A stretch of 64,000 nt of DNA from Anolis sagrei (Eukaryota > Chordata > Lepidosauria > Squamata > Anolidae), in the NCBI RefSeq assembly GCF_037176765.1, contig NC_090034.1:24249375-24313374 (forward strand), given 5' to 3'. Under the pieces are notes generated by a model. That model did not search any database, had not been told where the DNA came from, and saw only the letters and a program-made list of their open reading frames with translations. The position numbers and the translations under genes were made by a program. Each line of letters opens with the position of its first letter. Within the stretch, counting starts at the first letter, position 1. Shown one piece after another: positions 12,053-21,139 of this stretch.

Positions 12053-13215
12053 TCTCACCTGAAGAAGTGCTCCCTTCCTCCTTCACTTCCTTCCTTCTCT
12101 CCTCCCTCCTCTCCTTCCTTGCTTCTTCCTTCTCTCCTTCCCTCCTCTCTCTCTTTCTCATCTGGAGAGGTGCTCCCTTCCTTCTCTCCTTCCTTGCTTC
12201 TTCCTTCTCTCCTTCCCTCCCTCCCTCTCTTTCTAACCTGGAGAGGTGCTCCCTTCCTTCTTCTCTCCTTCCTTGCTTCTTCCTTCTCTCCTTCCCTCCC
12301 TCCCTCTCTTTCTAACCTGGAGAGGTGCTCCCTTCCTTCTTCTCTCCTTCCTTGCTTCTTCCTTCTCTCCTTCCCTCCCTCCCTCTCTTTCTAACCTGGA
12401 GAGGTGCTCCCTTCCTTCTTCTCTCCTTCCTTGCTTCTTCCTTCTCTCCTTCCCTCCTCTCCCTCTTTCTCACCTGGAGAGGTGCTCCCTTCCTTCTTCC
12501 CTTCTCTCCTTCCTTGCTTCTTCCTTCTCTCCTTCCCTCCCTCTCTCTCTTTCTCACCTGGAGAAGTGCTCCCTTCCTTCTTCTCTCCTTCCTTGCTTCT
12601 TCCTTCTCTCCTTCCCTCCTCTCCCTCTTTCTCACCTGGAGAGGTGCTCCCTTCCTTCTTCAATTCTCTCCTTCCTTGCTTCTTCCTTCTCTCCTTCCCT
12701 CCTCTCTCTCTTTCTCACCTGGAGAGGTGCTCCCTTCCTTCTTCCCTTCTCTCCTTCCTTGCTTCTTCCTTCTCTCCTTCCCTCCCTCTCTCTCTTTCTC
12801 ACCTGGAGAGGTGCTCCCTTCCTTCTTCTCTCCTTCCTTGCTTCTTCCTTCTCTCCTTCCCTCCTCTCCCTCTTTCTCACCTGGAGAGGTGCTCCCTTCC
12901 TTCTTCCCTTCTCTCCTTCCTTGCTTCTTCCTTCTCTCCTTCCCTCCTCTCTCTCTTTCTCACCTGGAGAGGTGCTCCCTTCCTTCTTCCCTTCTCTCCT
13001 TCCTTGCTTCTTCCTTCTCTCCTTCCCTCCTCTCTCTCTTTCTCACCTGGAGAGGTGCTCCCTTCCTTCTTCCCTTCTCTCCTTCCTTGCTTCTTCCTTC
13101 TCTCCTTTCCTCCCTATCTCTCTTTCTCACCTGGAGAGGTGCTCCCTTCCTTCTTCCCTTCCCTCCTTCCCACCTGGAGAGGTGCTCCCTTCCTTCTTCC
13201 CCTCCTTCTCACCTG
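12053..13215 (-). repeat. Tandem array of the SHISA9 exon-1 end plus 5' splice site (15 intronic copies and the real site)
   Basis: Read on the minus strand, a 77-86-bp unit (40-43 bp in the last two intervals, ~100 bp in the leftmost) repeats across the interval. Each unit contains the last 17 exonic bases of SHISA9 exon 1 followed by the splice donor; the core is GCACCTCTCCAGGTGAGA, joined to a purine-rich spacer. Of the 15 intronic copies, ten keep GTGAGA, three read GTTAGA (near 12235, 12314 and 12393), one reads GTGGGA (near 13171) and one has lost GT (ATGAGA, near 12157). Copies near 12054 and 12557 also differ by one or two bases in the exonic part. The array abuts the authentic exon without a gap. 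Confidence 0.95.
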
Positions 13216-13216
13216 G
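13207..13216 (-). promoter_or_regulatory. SHISA9 exon-1 5' splice site (authentic)
   Basis: CAG|GTGAGA on the minus strand. The last exonic base is 13213 and the intron starts at 13212. It splits an AG|G arginine codon. Without splicing, the next codon is TGA, so reading on gives HLSR-stop. Confidence 0.9.
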
Positions 13217-13778
13217 AGAGGTGCTCCCTCTGGGGGCGGTGCGCCTTCTCGAGGCCCAGCTTGGTGAAGATGCCCACCAGGACCATGACGGCCACCACGC
13301 CGCAGATGATGTAGACGATGAGGTTGGTCTTGTCGCGCGTGGGGTCGTGGGAGGGGTCGGCGGGGCGGGAGGGCGCCTTCCTCCCGTTGAGCCAGGGCGG
13401 CTTGATGTAGTTGGTGCAGAGCGCCTGGTCGAGGCGGCCCTTGGGGTACTTGCAGCAGAAGCGGAAGCCGCAGGTCCCACAGCAGAAGGGGTACTCGCGC
13501 ACGCTGCAGTTGAAGGACGGGTCCCACTGGCCCATCACGTCGAAGTAGCCCCGGCACTCTTCGGGGCCCGGCGGCGGGGCCAGCGAGGCCGAGGAGGGCG
13601 CCTCCCAGGCGGAGGAAGAGGAGGCGGACGAGGGCAGCGGGCCAGCCGGGGCTCGGCTCTGGTTGCCTCCCGAGAGCATCACGATGCTGCCCAGGTGAGG
13701 CGGGGCGGCGGCGGCCGGAGGGCGAGGCATCTCTTGCGCCAGCAGGTAGCCCACCAGCAGCGGCAGCAAGCCCTTCAT
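13213..13778 (-). CDS. SHISA9: SHISA9 (CKAMP44) exon 1, coding part
   Basis: Shisa-9 is a single-pass type I membrane protein that associates with AMPA-type glutamate receptors at synapses and modulates their desensitisation (known for the family). The exon encodes 189 residues from ATG at 13778. Residues 1-15 form a hydrophobic signal peptide (MKGLLPLLVGYLLAQ). A low-complexity Ser/Ala/Pro stretch spans 42-70. The cysteine-rich Shisa domain runs from ECRGYFDVMGQWDPSFNC (74-91) through FCCGTCGFRFCC (98-109) to C121. One transmembrane helix spans about 153-171 (NLIVYIICGVVAVMVLVGIF), followed by TKLGLEKAHRPQREHLSR. Possible N-glycosylation sites are N39 and N90. The transmembrane and juxtamembrane part matches mammalian SHISA9 as I recall it, not SHISA6 or SHISA7. 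The frame is open upstream to 14234, but the signal peptide and an A at -3 favour 13778. The remaining cytoplasmic tail exons are outside the window. Confidence 0.95.
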
Positions 13779-14234
13779 CCTCCTCCTCCTCCTCCTCCTC
13801 TTCTTCTTCTTCTTCCTCCTCTTCTTCTTCTTCAGCCCTGCAGAGCCGCCTGCGCCGCAATCCCACGTCGTTGCAATGCCACATCCAAGCCCATGCGGCC
13901 CCCCCTCTTTTCCGCTGCCAAACAGAGAGAGGAAAGACAAGAGAGAGAGAGAGAGAGAGAGAGACCCCTTGCAAGGCTGGCTTCCCTTTGCAGTCTCTGT
14001 CTCTCTCTCTCTCTCAATTCGCGGCACTTGTAGCGCGTCAAGGAGGAAGGAGGAGGCGCGCACAGAGAGATGCAAAAGGGAGGCAAGCAGCAAAGGGGGC
14101 TCTCGCTCTCTCTCTCTCTCCTCCAACCCTCCCCTCCCAACTTCTCCCGCTAGGAAACGCTCCCTACTTGGAGCAATGCCTTCCCTTTCGGATGCCGCAC
14201 CGCATAGGAGGGCTTCCAGCCTCCAATCCCGCAC
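13779..14234 (-). promoter_or_regulatory. SHISA9 5' UTR / proximal promoter region with GA tracts
   Basis: Upstream of the ATG the sense strand has a GAG/GAA-rich run (13776-13835), then GA/CT microsatellites of both polarities at about 13926-13962, 13997-14016 and 14100-14122. The region is open in the SHISA9 frame, but its conceptual product is lysine/arginine- and serine/leucine-rich low complexity, which fits UTR rather than protein. The transcription start cannot be placed from sequence alone. Confidence 0.6.
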
Positions 14235-14297
14235 ACCTTCTCTTTCAGGTAAGGAAAGGAAGGAGATGGGGAGGGCGGGGGGGGAATTGAAGGGGAA

Positions 14298-14327
14298 GGG
14301 GCGGGGCTTAGCGCCGAGGGGCGGGGC
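14298..14327 (-). promoter_or_regulatory. Duplicated GC box upstream of SHISA9
   Basis: GGGGCGGGGCTTAG occurs twice, starting at 14298 and 14318, exactly 20 bp apart. These are Sp1-type sites about 520 bp upstream of the ATG in a GC-rich region (14240-14330). Use as promoter elements is inferred. Confidence 0.6.
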
Positions 14328-14504
14328 TTAGGCAGCTGCCACAGGCATCCGCAACAGGTGCAGCCACTCTCCTCCTTTGGCTTTTTTGGAAGCAGCAGCC
14401 TTTCTTTCTGCAAAAGTGGGAGGAAAAAAAGCAGAGCCTTTGGGTTCCCTGCCTTTTGCAGCAAAGGGCCTTTCCACACAGCCATGTCAAGTTAAGCATA
14501 AGCC

Positions 14505-14540
<36 letters not shown>
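14505..14540. repeat. (AAT)n microsatellite
   Basis: Twelve AAT units directly beside the 3' end of the minus-strand LINE at 14541. Confidence 0.95.
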
Positions 14541-15113
14541 TTTATTTATTTATTTATCGTGTCAGTATCAACCAGACAATTGTATTACATTTTAAACAAT
14601 TTTTTAACAAACAGACAAAACAGAGTTTGCAAGCTTGGTAGTTGATTAAATGTCCTTTGACCCGTAGCTGGCCACTTGGAGTGCCTCTGGTGTTGCCGCA
14701 AGGAGGTCCTCCATTGTGCATGTTGCGGGGCTCAGGTTGCATTGCAGCAGGTGGTCGGTGGTTTGCTCTTCTCCACACTCGCATGTCGTGGATTCCACTT
14801 TGTAGCCCCATTTCTTGAGGTTGGCTCTGCATCTCGTGGTGCCAGAGCGCAGTCTGTTCAGCGCCTTCCAAGTCGTCCAGTTTTCTGTGTGCTCAGGGGG
14901 AGTCTCTCATTGGGTATCAGCCATTGATTGAGGTTCTGGGTTTGAGCCTGCCACTTTTGGACTCTCGCTTGCTGAGGTGTTCCAGCGAGTGTCTCTGTAG
15001 ATCTTAGAAGACTATTTCTTGATTTAAGTCATTGACGTGCTGGCTGATACCCAAACAAGGGATACTCAAACAAGGGATGAGCTGGAGATGTCTCTGCCTT
15101 GGTCCTTTCACTA
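14541..15113 (-). pseudogene. Jockey/I-group LINE (Vingi-like), 3' end
   Basis: Reverse complement of the 3' third of the element at 25341-27346. It shares the TTTATTTATTTATCGTGTCA tail, the GCRANLKKWGYKVESTTCECG zinc-knuckle-like region and the NQWLIPN...LPPGHTEDW-like segment in decayed form. It is 5'-truncated and lies about 200 bp upstream of the SHISA9 GC boxes. Clade name from memory; I am unsure between Vingi and another I/jockey-group clade. Confidence 0.75.
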
Positions 15114-15370
15114 ATAATAATAATCTTTATTTATACCCCGCCACCATCTCCCCAAAGGGGACTTGGGGCGACTAACATGAGACCAAGCCCAAAGGTACAA
15201 TACAGCAAAATAAAATACAAAATGCAGACAACAAAAATACATCAGAATAAAATACATACAGTACCAAAATAAAATGAATAAAGGAAATTGGCATATTATA
15301 AAATCGAACACAATGGGCAGGCCAAGTGGACAAGGTAAAATGATAAAACCCTGGATGAGGTAGGAATAGA
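15110..15370 (-). mobile_element. LINE 3'-end fragment (L2-like)
   Basis: (TAA)n, then tttatttataccccgccacc and gggacttggggcgactaaca: the reversed L2-type 3' tail. Confidence 0.6.
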
Positions 15371-15394
15371 AAAAGTGTAATTGAGAGGACTCCA

Positions 15395-16340
15395 AAAGGG
15401 ATGTGATGCAGTGGCAAAAAAAGCCAGCAGGATATTGGCCTGCATCAATAGGAGTCTAGTGTCTCGATCCAGGGAAGTCATGCTACCCCTTTATTCTGCC
15501 TTCGTTAGACCACACCTGGAATAGTGTCCAGTTCTGGGCACCACAATTGAAGGGAGATGTTGACAAGCTGGAATGTGTCCAGAGGAGGGCAACTAAAATT
15601 ATAAGGGTCTGAAAAATAAGCCCTATGAGGAGATGCTTAAAGAGCTGGGCATGTTTAGCCCGAAGAAGAGAAGGCTGAGAGGAGACATGATGTATAAATA
15701 TTTGAGAGGAAGTCATAGGGAGGGGGGGAGCAGGCTTGTTTTCTGCTGCCCTGGAGACTAGGACGCGGAACAATAGCTTCAAACTACAAGAAGAAACGCG
15801 ATTCCATCTGAACATTAGGAAGAATTTTCTGACTGTGAGAGCCAGGCATGTAGCCGGGGGGGGGGGTGGGGGGGGGGGGCTCGGGGGGCTTCAGCCCCCC
15901 CCCCCGAAATTCTTATGGTGGTTCGCGAAAAGGCCTTACTGGTGCATTATTTAAACTGTTATGTTTATTAATATCATGATTTGATCACCATTCTCAATAT
16001 ATCCCATATGTATGGGGGTATTGGGGTAATGATACAAAAGGTTTGCTAGGCTAGACCCTCTTTCACTCAGACTCAGCCCCCCCCCCCGAAACCCCCCCTG
16101 AAATTTTTTTAGCCCCCCCCCCCCCCCCCCCGAAACGAAATCCTGGCTACGGGCCTGGTGAGAGCTGTTCAGCAGTGGCACTCTCTGCCCCAGAGTGTGG
16201 TGGAGGCTCCTTCTTTGGAGGCTTTTCTACAATGGCTGAATTTGTCAGAGGTGCTTTGAATGCAATTTTCCTGCTTCTTGGCAGGGGGTTGGACTGGATG
16301 GCCCATGAGGCCTCTTCCAACTCTAGGATTCTAATACCAA
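15395..16340 (+). pseudogene. CR1 LINE 3' end interrupted by a hAT element
   Basis: CR1 ORF2 C-terminal peptides are visible: LERVQRR-like at about 15560, LSAALETRT at 15736 and FHLNIRKNFLTVRA at 15800. The 3' UTR with cttggcagggggttggactg and cctcttccaactctaggatt is at 16260-16335. The hAT element at 15843-16157 splits it. Confidence 0.85.
15843..16157. mobile_element. Non-autonomous hAT transposon (315 bp) with long G and C runs
   Basis: Terminal inverted repeats CAGGCATGTAGCC... and ...GGCTACGGGCCTG are flanked by a perfect 8-bp target duplication gtgagagc (15835-15842 and 16158-16165), the hAT size. The interior has C/G homopolymers of 8-20 bases next to the ends and no coding capacity. 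Host CR1 sequence is continuous across the insertion. Confidence 0.9.
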
Positions 16341-16344
16341 GGCA

Positions 16345-16445
16345 GGTCATCCACAAGATCGGCTTTGAACTGAATTATCTGAGCCCACACTGCCAGATAA
16401 CCCAGTTCAATGTGAATTTTATACAGCTGTGTGGAAGGGCCCTAA
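16345..16445. mobile_element. Palindromic MITE
   Basis: ggctttgaactgaattatct followed by cacactgccagataacccag and gtgtggaagggccctaag: the same family as 18495-18630 and 46610-46735. Confidence 0.6.
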
Positions 16446-16499
16446 GGCAAGATCAGCCAATCATCTTCTCTTATCACTGAATCTTTCTAGTAACATTCT

Positions 16500-17470
16500 A
16501 ACTCAGAACTGAGACTATTATTGGAGAAAGTCTGAAAAGAAGAGCAGAAGAACTGTCTCACATAGAGCAACCTGGCATAGAACATCTTAACTAATAACAC
16601 TCTAGCCTAGAACCAGTAAGATTCTTTGTGCCGCAGACTGAAAAGAAGAGCTGGGGAAAGGGCTCTTATAGCTTAGAACCTACTGGTTAGAACACCCTAA
16701 CCCAGAGCATCATGACCTAGAATAGCCAAACTTATATTACAACCTAAAACCAATAAGATTCTTTGTGCCACAGTCTGAAAAGAAGTGCTGGGGAAAGGGC
16801 TCTTATAGCTTAGAACCTACTGGTCTAGAACACCCTAACCCAAAGCCTCATGGCCTGGAATATCCAGACTTATATCACAACTTAGAACCAATAAGATTCT
16901 TTGAGTGGCAGTCCAAAAAAGAGCTGGGGAAAGGGCTTTTCTGTCTTAGACCCTTCTGGTCTAGAATACACTATCCCAGAGCCCACAACCTAGAACATCC
17001 TGAGTAAAATTATAGCCTAGAAGCAATAAGATTCTTTGTGCGACAGTCCAAAAAGAGCTGGGAAAAGGGCCCTTCTATCTTAGAACATTATGATCTAGAA
17101 CATCATATTCACTAGATTCGTGACCTAGAACACCTGAACCCAGAGCCCCATGATCTAAAACATCAAGCCTTAGATTATAACCTAGAACCGATACAGTTTT
17201 GTGCTGCAGTTCAAAAAGGAAAAGTGGGGAAGGGCTCTTTTAGCTTAGAACCTTCTTGTCTAAAATGCCCTGACAGAGCTTTATGACCTAGAACATCAGG
17301 CTTTAGATGATAACCTAGAACTAATAAGATTTTATGTGTGACAGTCCAAAAAGAGCTGGGGAAGGGCTCTTCTATCTTAGAACCGTCTAGTCTAGAATGC
17401 CCTAGCCCAGAGCTTCATGACCTAGATCATCATGATTTAGATCATGGTCTTAAACATCCCAACCTAGAAC
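16500..17470 (+). repeat. Satellite of ~135-160-bp units
   Basis: Six clear units are anchored by the phrase aagattctttgtgc or variants near 16617, 16757, 16892, 17026, 17189 and 17325, with a partial unit near 16508. Each unit continues with cagtccaaaaagagctgggg and aagggctctt, then several copies of the short word ctagaac(a/c). The family is not known to me. Confidence 0.85.
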
Positions 17471-17471
17471 C

Positions 17472-17530
17472 TCATGACCTCTGCCATAGATGTGTCAGGA
17501 GAGAATGCTTCTGAACATGGATCAGATCCT
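17472..17530 (+). mobile_element. Penelope-like element fragment
   Basis: gccatagatgtgtcaggaga followed by gaatgcttctgaacatgg: part of the Penelope-like 3' region seen in full at 50345-50448. Confidence 0.65.
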
Positions 17531-17559
17531 AGGATAAAGGGCAGTGTGGAAGGGCCCCA

Positions 17560-18400
17560 AGAAGCAGAGAGGAGAGGGAGCAAAAGGAAGAAAATGAGGG
17601 AAGGAAGGAGGAAGAAAGAGAAAGAAAGGAAGAGACAGGAAGGGGGAGGAAAAAGGAAAGAAGGTATGTGAGGGAAATGGAGGAAGGAAAGAGAAGAAGG
17701 GAGGAAGAGAAAGGAAAGGGGGAAAGGAATGAAGAGAGGAAGGAAGGAAAGAAAGAGAAAGAAGGGACAAGAAAAGAAGAGACAGGAAGGGGGGGAAGGA
17801 TGAAGAATGGGAGAGAAAAGAGCAAAAGAAGGGGAGAGGAAGGAAAGAATGAAGGAAGGGGGGAAGGTGTATGAGGGAAATGGAGGAAAGAAAAATCAAG
17901 GGAAGAAGGGAGGAAGAGAAAGGAAAGGGAGGAAGGTATGAAGAGAGGAAGGAAAGAAAAAGAAGGGACAAGAAAGAAGGGAAGAGTCAGGAAGGGGTGA
18001 AGGATGAAGGATGAGAGAGAAAAGAGCAAAAGAAGTTGAGAGGAAGGAAGGAATGAAGGCAGAGGGGAGGGTGTGTGAGGGAAATGGAGGAAAGAAAAAA
18101 AACAAAGGAGGGGAGAGAGGAAGAGAAAGGGAAGGTGGGAAAGTATGAAGGGAGAAAGGAAATAAAGGGAAAGTGGACAAGAAAGAAGGGAAGAGACAGG
18201 AAGGGGAGAAGGTTGAAGGAAAGGAGAAAAAAAGAGCAGAAGAAGGAAGAGGACAAGGTTGGTGAGGGAAATGGAGGAAAGAAAACAGGGAAGGAGGGAA
18301 GGGAGGAAGAGAAAGAAAAGGGGGAATGGCATGAAGAGAGGGATGGAAAGAAAGAGGGAGAAAGAAGGGGTGAGAAAGGAAGGGAAGAAAGAAGGGACAT
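17560..18400 (+). repeat. Purine-rich minisatellite (~200-bp period)
   Basis: About 840 bp almost entirely A/G on the plus strand. The landmark gagggaaatggaggaaagaa recurs near 17668, 17872, 18078 and 18265, so it is a ~200-bp repeat in four copies plus flanks. Strand bias is opposite to the 11.7-13.2 kb tract. Confidence 0.85.
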
Positions 18401-18494
18401 CCTTACACTGACAGGTCTGGAGCTGCTTTGAGGACAGGAAGGGCTTGAGATCAACCTTCGAACCTGGCCTCAAACCGCTGGGGTTGGATTCCAC

Positions 18495-18770
18495 CTCAGG
18501 CTGGGTCTACACTGCCATATAATCCAGATTTGTCATACAGGTGAACTGCCTTGAACGTTGTATGAGTCTATGCTGCCATCGAATGCAGTTCATCTGCATT
18601 CTGAAACCGGATTATATGGCAAAGTAGATGTGTTTGGCCCACAACAATCTACCACCATTTGGGAGAGTGGCTGGGAAAGGTGGCCTTTTGCCTACCGGCT
18701 GTTAGGAATTGTGGGAGTCCAAAACACCTGGAGGGCCAAAGTTTGCCCGTGCCTGGCTTATACTGTAGCT
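18495..18770. mobile_element. Palindromic MITE and adjacent dispersed repeat
   Basis: ctgggtctacactgccatat to gattatatggcaaagtagat is the palindromic MITE. It is followed by the reversed form of the repeat at 645-765 (aacacctggagggccaaagt). Confidence 0.6.
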
Positions 18771-19057
18771 TCATTGCTGTTTGATTATTCTTATGCATTC
18801 ATCATCAAACAAAAAAACAAAACAAAACATGATAATTTGCACAACTTTTGCATTTGCTATAAAAACAAGCCTTTCTGCAGTCAACATTCATGGATGTCAT
18901 TTCACATGTCCTTTTTATTCCACTTTTCCTCACTCCCAACCCCAGCTCTATCGAGTCAGATTTTAATTAGCCGGAGGATTCTCCAGATGGATCCTCATTC
19001 CCTGTGTGTTCCTTGGCAGGGCCATTCTGTCATGTCTCCTTGAACACCACTATTCTG

Positions 19058-20469
19058 AGCTGTTGCCACGTCTCCTTTCTCTGGAAGGAGCATCTCGTCT
19101 GCTCTCTTCCACTCTGTGTGGCTCCTCCTATGGATGCTTTAAGTCTCCTTGTAGAGGGACAAAGCGGGGTATAAATAAACATAATAAATAATGTGTTGTT
19201 GAAGGCTTTCATGGCCGGAATCACTGGGTAGCCGTGAGTTTTTTGGGCTGCATGGCCATGTTCCAGTAGCATTCTCTCATGATGTTTTGCCTGCATCTGT
19301 GGCTAAAGGTTCTGTTGGCAGTGAGGCAAGTGGTGTGTGTGTGTATCACCGTGGAATGTCCAGGATGAGAGAAAAAACTCTTGTCTGTGTAAAGCAAGCA
19401 TGAATGTTGTAATTAGTAAGCTTGAATTAGCATTGGAGTAGCCATGAAGTTTGCAAAGTCAATCAGTGAGAGTATCTGCATGGAGGTAATAATAATATAA
19501 TAACTTTATTTATATCCCACCCTATCTCCCCAAGGGGACTCAGGGGAGGCTTACAACAAATATTTACAAAAAACTAGATTGAGACAAAATAATCAACCCC
19601 ACCCCAACCAAAAACCAACCACATAGCTTGGCCTCTGTTGCTTGGAGGCATCCTCTGTTTGGGAGGTGTTAACTGCCCAACCTCAGCATTGCCCAGACAT
19701 AAAAGGCACTACAGACTAACTCAACCAGAGAAGTCAGCTATAGCTGAGGACTTCGTGAACCAACCTGAACACAGAATATTATTTGAGAACACAGAAATGC
19801 TGGACCACTCTGGCAACCATCATGTCAGTTTACACAGAGAAGCCATTGGAATGCACAATTTCAACAGAAAGGAAGGAACCATGAAAATGAGCAACATCTG
19901 GTTAACAGTATTAAAAAAACACTCCAGAATCAAAACAAGGAACACCACTCAGAAACGGGGGAACTCCACACACCAAACAACCAGTTAACACTCCCAAGTA
20001 GATGATGCCTCCAGGCAACAGAGGCAAGACAACCTCTATGCAGATACCATCACTGATTGACTTTGAAGCTTCATGGCTACTCAATGCTATTCAAGGTTGT
20101 CAATTGCAACATTCACTCTTGCTTTACACAGACAACGGTTCTTTCTCCCACCCTGGACATTATTCCACAGGTATATATACACTCTACTTACCTCATTTTT
20201 AATAGACTTTTGAAGATGCCATTAGTCACAGATGCAGGCAAAATATCAGGAGAGAATGCTGCTGGAACATGGCCATACAGCCCAAAAAACTCACATCAAC
20301 CCAGTGATTCTGGTCATGAAAACCTTCGACAACACTTTATTTATTATGTTTATTTATACCCCGCTTTTTCTCTCCACAAGGAGACTCAAAGTGTCCATAG
20401 GAGAAACCAGACAGAGTGGAAGATAGCAGACGAGATACTCATTCCAGAGAAAGGAGATATGGCAACAGC
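19058..20469. repeat. Large inverted repeat: Penelope-like dimer plus shared flanking LINE tail
   Basis: The left arm (19058-19674) is a minus-strand Penelope-like 3' part; the right arm (19675-20469) is a plus-strand one. The axis is near 19675, where cctctgttgcttggaggcat and its complement (about 20000-20025) belong to opposite arms. Outside the Penelope part both arms continue into the same ~130 bp: an L2-like tail, then a block with atctcgtctgct and its complement. By eye the arms are about 85-90% identical there. The left arm also holds an extra LINE 3' fragment at about 19487-19630. Confidence 0.8.
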
Positions 20470-20503
20470 ATGGTCAAAGAGCCCGGAAAACTCACAGCAA
20501 CTC

Positions 20504-20504
<1 letters not shown>

Positions 20505-20543
<39 letters not shown>
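20505..20543. repeat. (AAT)n microsatellite
   Basis: Uninterrupted AAT units between the inverted repeat and the SINE-like copy. Confidence 0.95.
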
Positions 20544-20559
20544 GGACCAGGTTGCTGAT

Positions 20560-20830
20560 AAATATTGAGGACAGTTCAAAGCCACGTATTGGGGTGAGCT
20601 CCCAGCTGTCAGTACTAGCTCCTGCCAACCTAGCAGTTTGAAAACTGCTGTGAGTATATCAATAGGTACCACCTCAGTGGGAAAGCAAAAGGTGCCCATG
20701 CAGCCATGCTGGCAAAACACGACCAGAAGGGTCTACAGATAACAGGCTCCTCGGCATATGGGACAAGAGCACCTCCCCATGGCCAGAGTTGGGCATTGCC
20801 TCCAGATGCTGGAAATTGAAAGGGAAACCT
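20560..20830 (+). mobile_element. Diverged Sauria-type SINE
   Basis: tggggtgagctcccagctgt and atcaataggtaccacctcag match the Sauria SINE body. The tRNA-like head is no longer clear. Confidence 0.6.
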
Positions 20831-20839
20831 TTTCCTTTA

Positions 20840-20960
20840 TTTATGTGTATTGTATATCATTGTTCATTGTATTAAAAGGCATTGAATGTTTGCCTATATA
20901 TGTGGAAACTGTAATTCGCCCAGAGTCCCCTCGGGGAGATAGAGCAGAATATAAATAAAG

Positions 20961-20996
<36 letters not shown>

Positions 20997-21135
20997 TTAT
21001 TGACACAAAAACACATTATGTTACAGCAAACGAGATATATATGCTGGATTTCATATCACAAAATCACAAGTCGAACACTTCCCAAGCATCTAGGACTGTG
21101 TAATGTATTACTACTACTACTACTACTACTACTAC
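20840..21135 (+). repeat. LINE 3' tail with (TTA)n and (ACT)n
   Basis: gtaattcgcccagagtcccc and atataaataaag form an L2-like 3' end leading into (TTA)n at 20963-20997; an (ACT)n tract follows at 21108-21135. Confidence 0.7.
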
Positions 21136-21139
21136 TCTC

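Larger units (their letters stand above)
1..13212 (-). other. SHISA9: SHISA9 intron 1 (5' part, runs off the window)
   Basis: The intron begins at 13212 on the minus strand (GTGAGA after the exon-1 codon fragment AG) and continues past position 1; no further SHISA9 exon is visible in the window. It carries the repeats listed below. Inference: the rest of the coding region lies to the left of the window, since known SHISA9 genes have a very long first intron. Confidence 0.85.

Noticed and set aside
11658-12161. Lys/Glu/Arg-rich minus-strand frames
   Set aside because: The same homopurine tract read in three frames.
12053-13215. CRISPR-like regular array
   Set aside because: Units are continuous tandem copies of an exon-intron border in a vertebrate gene; no unique spacers.
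12053-13215. Recursive-splicing (ratchet) sites
   Set aside because: Ratchet points need a polypyrimidine stretch before AG|GT on the sense strand. Here the sense strand is purine-rich, with only a short CTCTCC before the AG.
12246-14033. A 595-codon plus-strand open frame, with overlapping 329-, 287- and 210-codon frames
   Set aside because: It translates the polypyrimidine array into Ser/Leu/Phe/Pro repeats and then runs antisense through SHISA9 exon 1. Openness follows from base composition.
13876-14331. 151-codon plus-strand frame antisense to the SHISA9 leader
   Set aside because: GC/GA-rich composition keeps it open. No domain or splice context.
17529-18494. A 321-codon minus-strand open frame
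   Set aside because: A low-complexity Ser/Phe/Leu/Pro product of the purine-rich minisatellite, with no domain.
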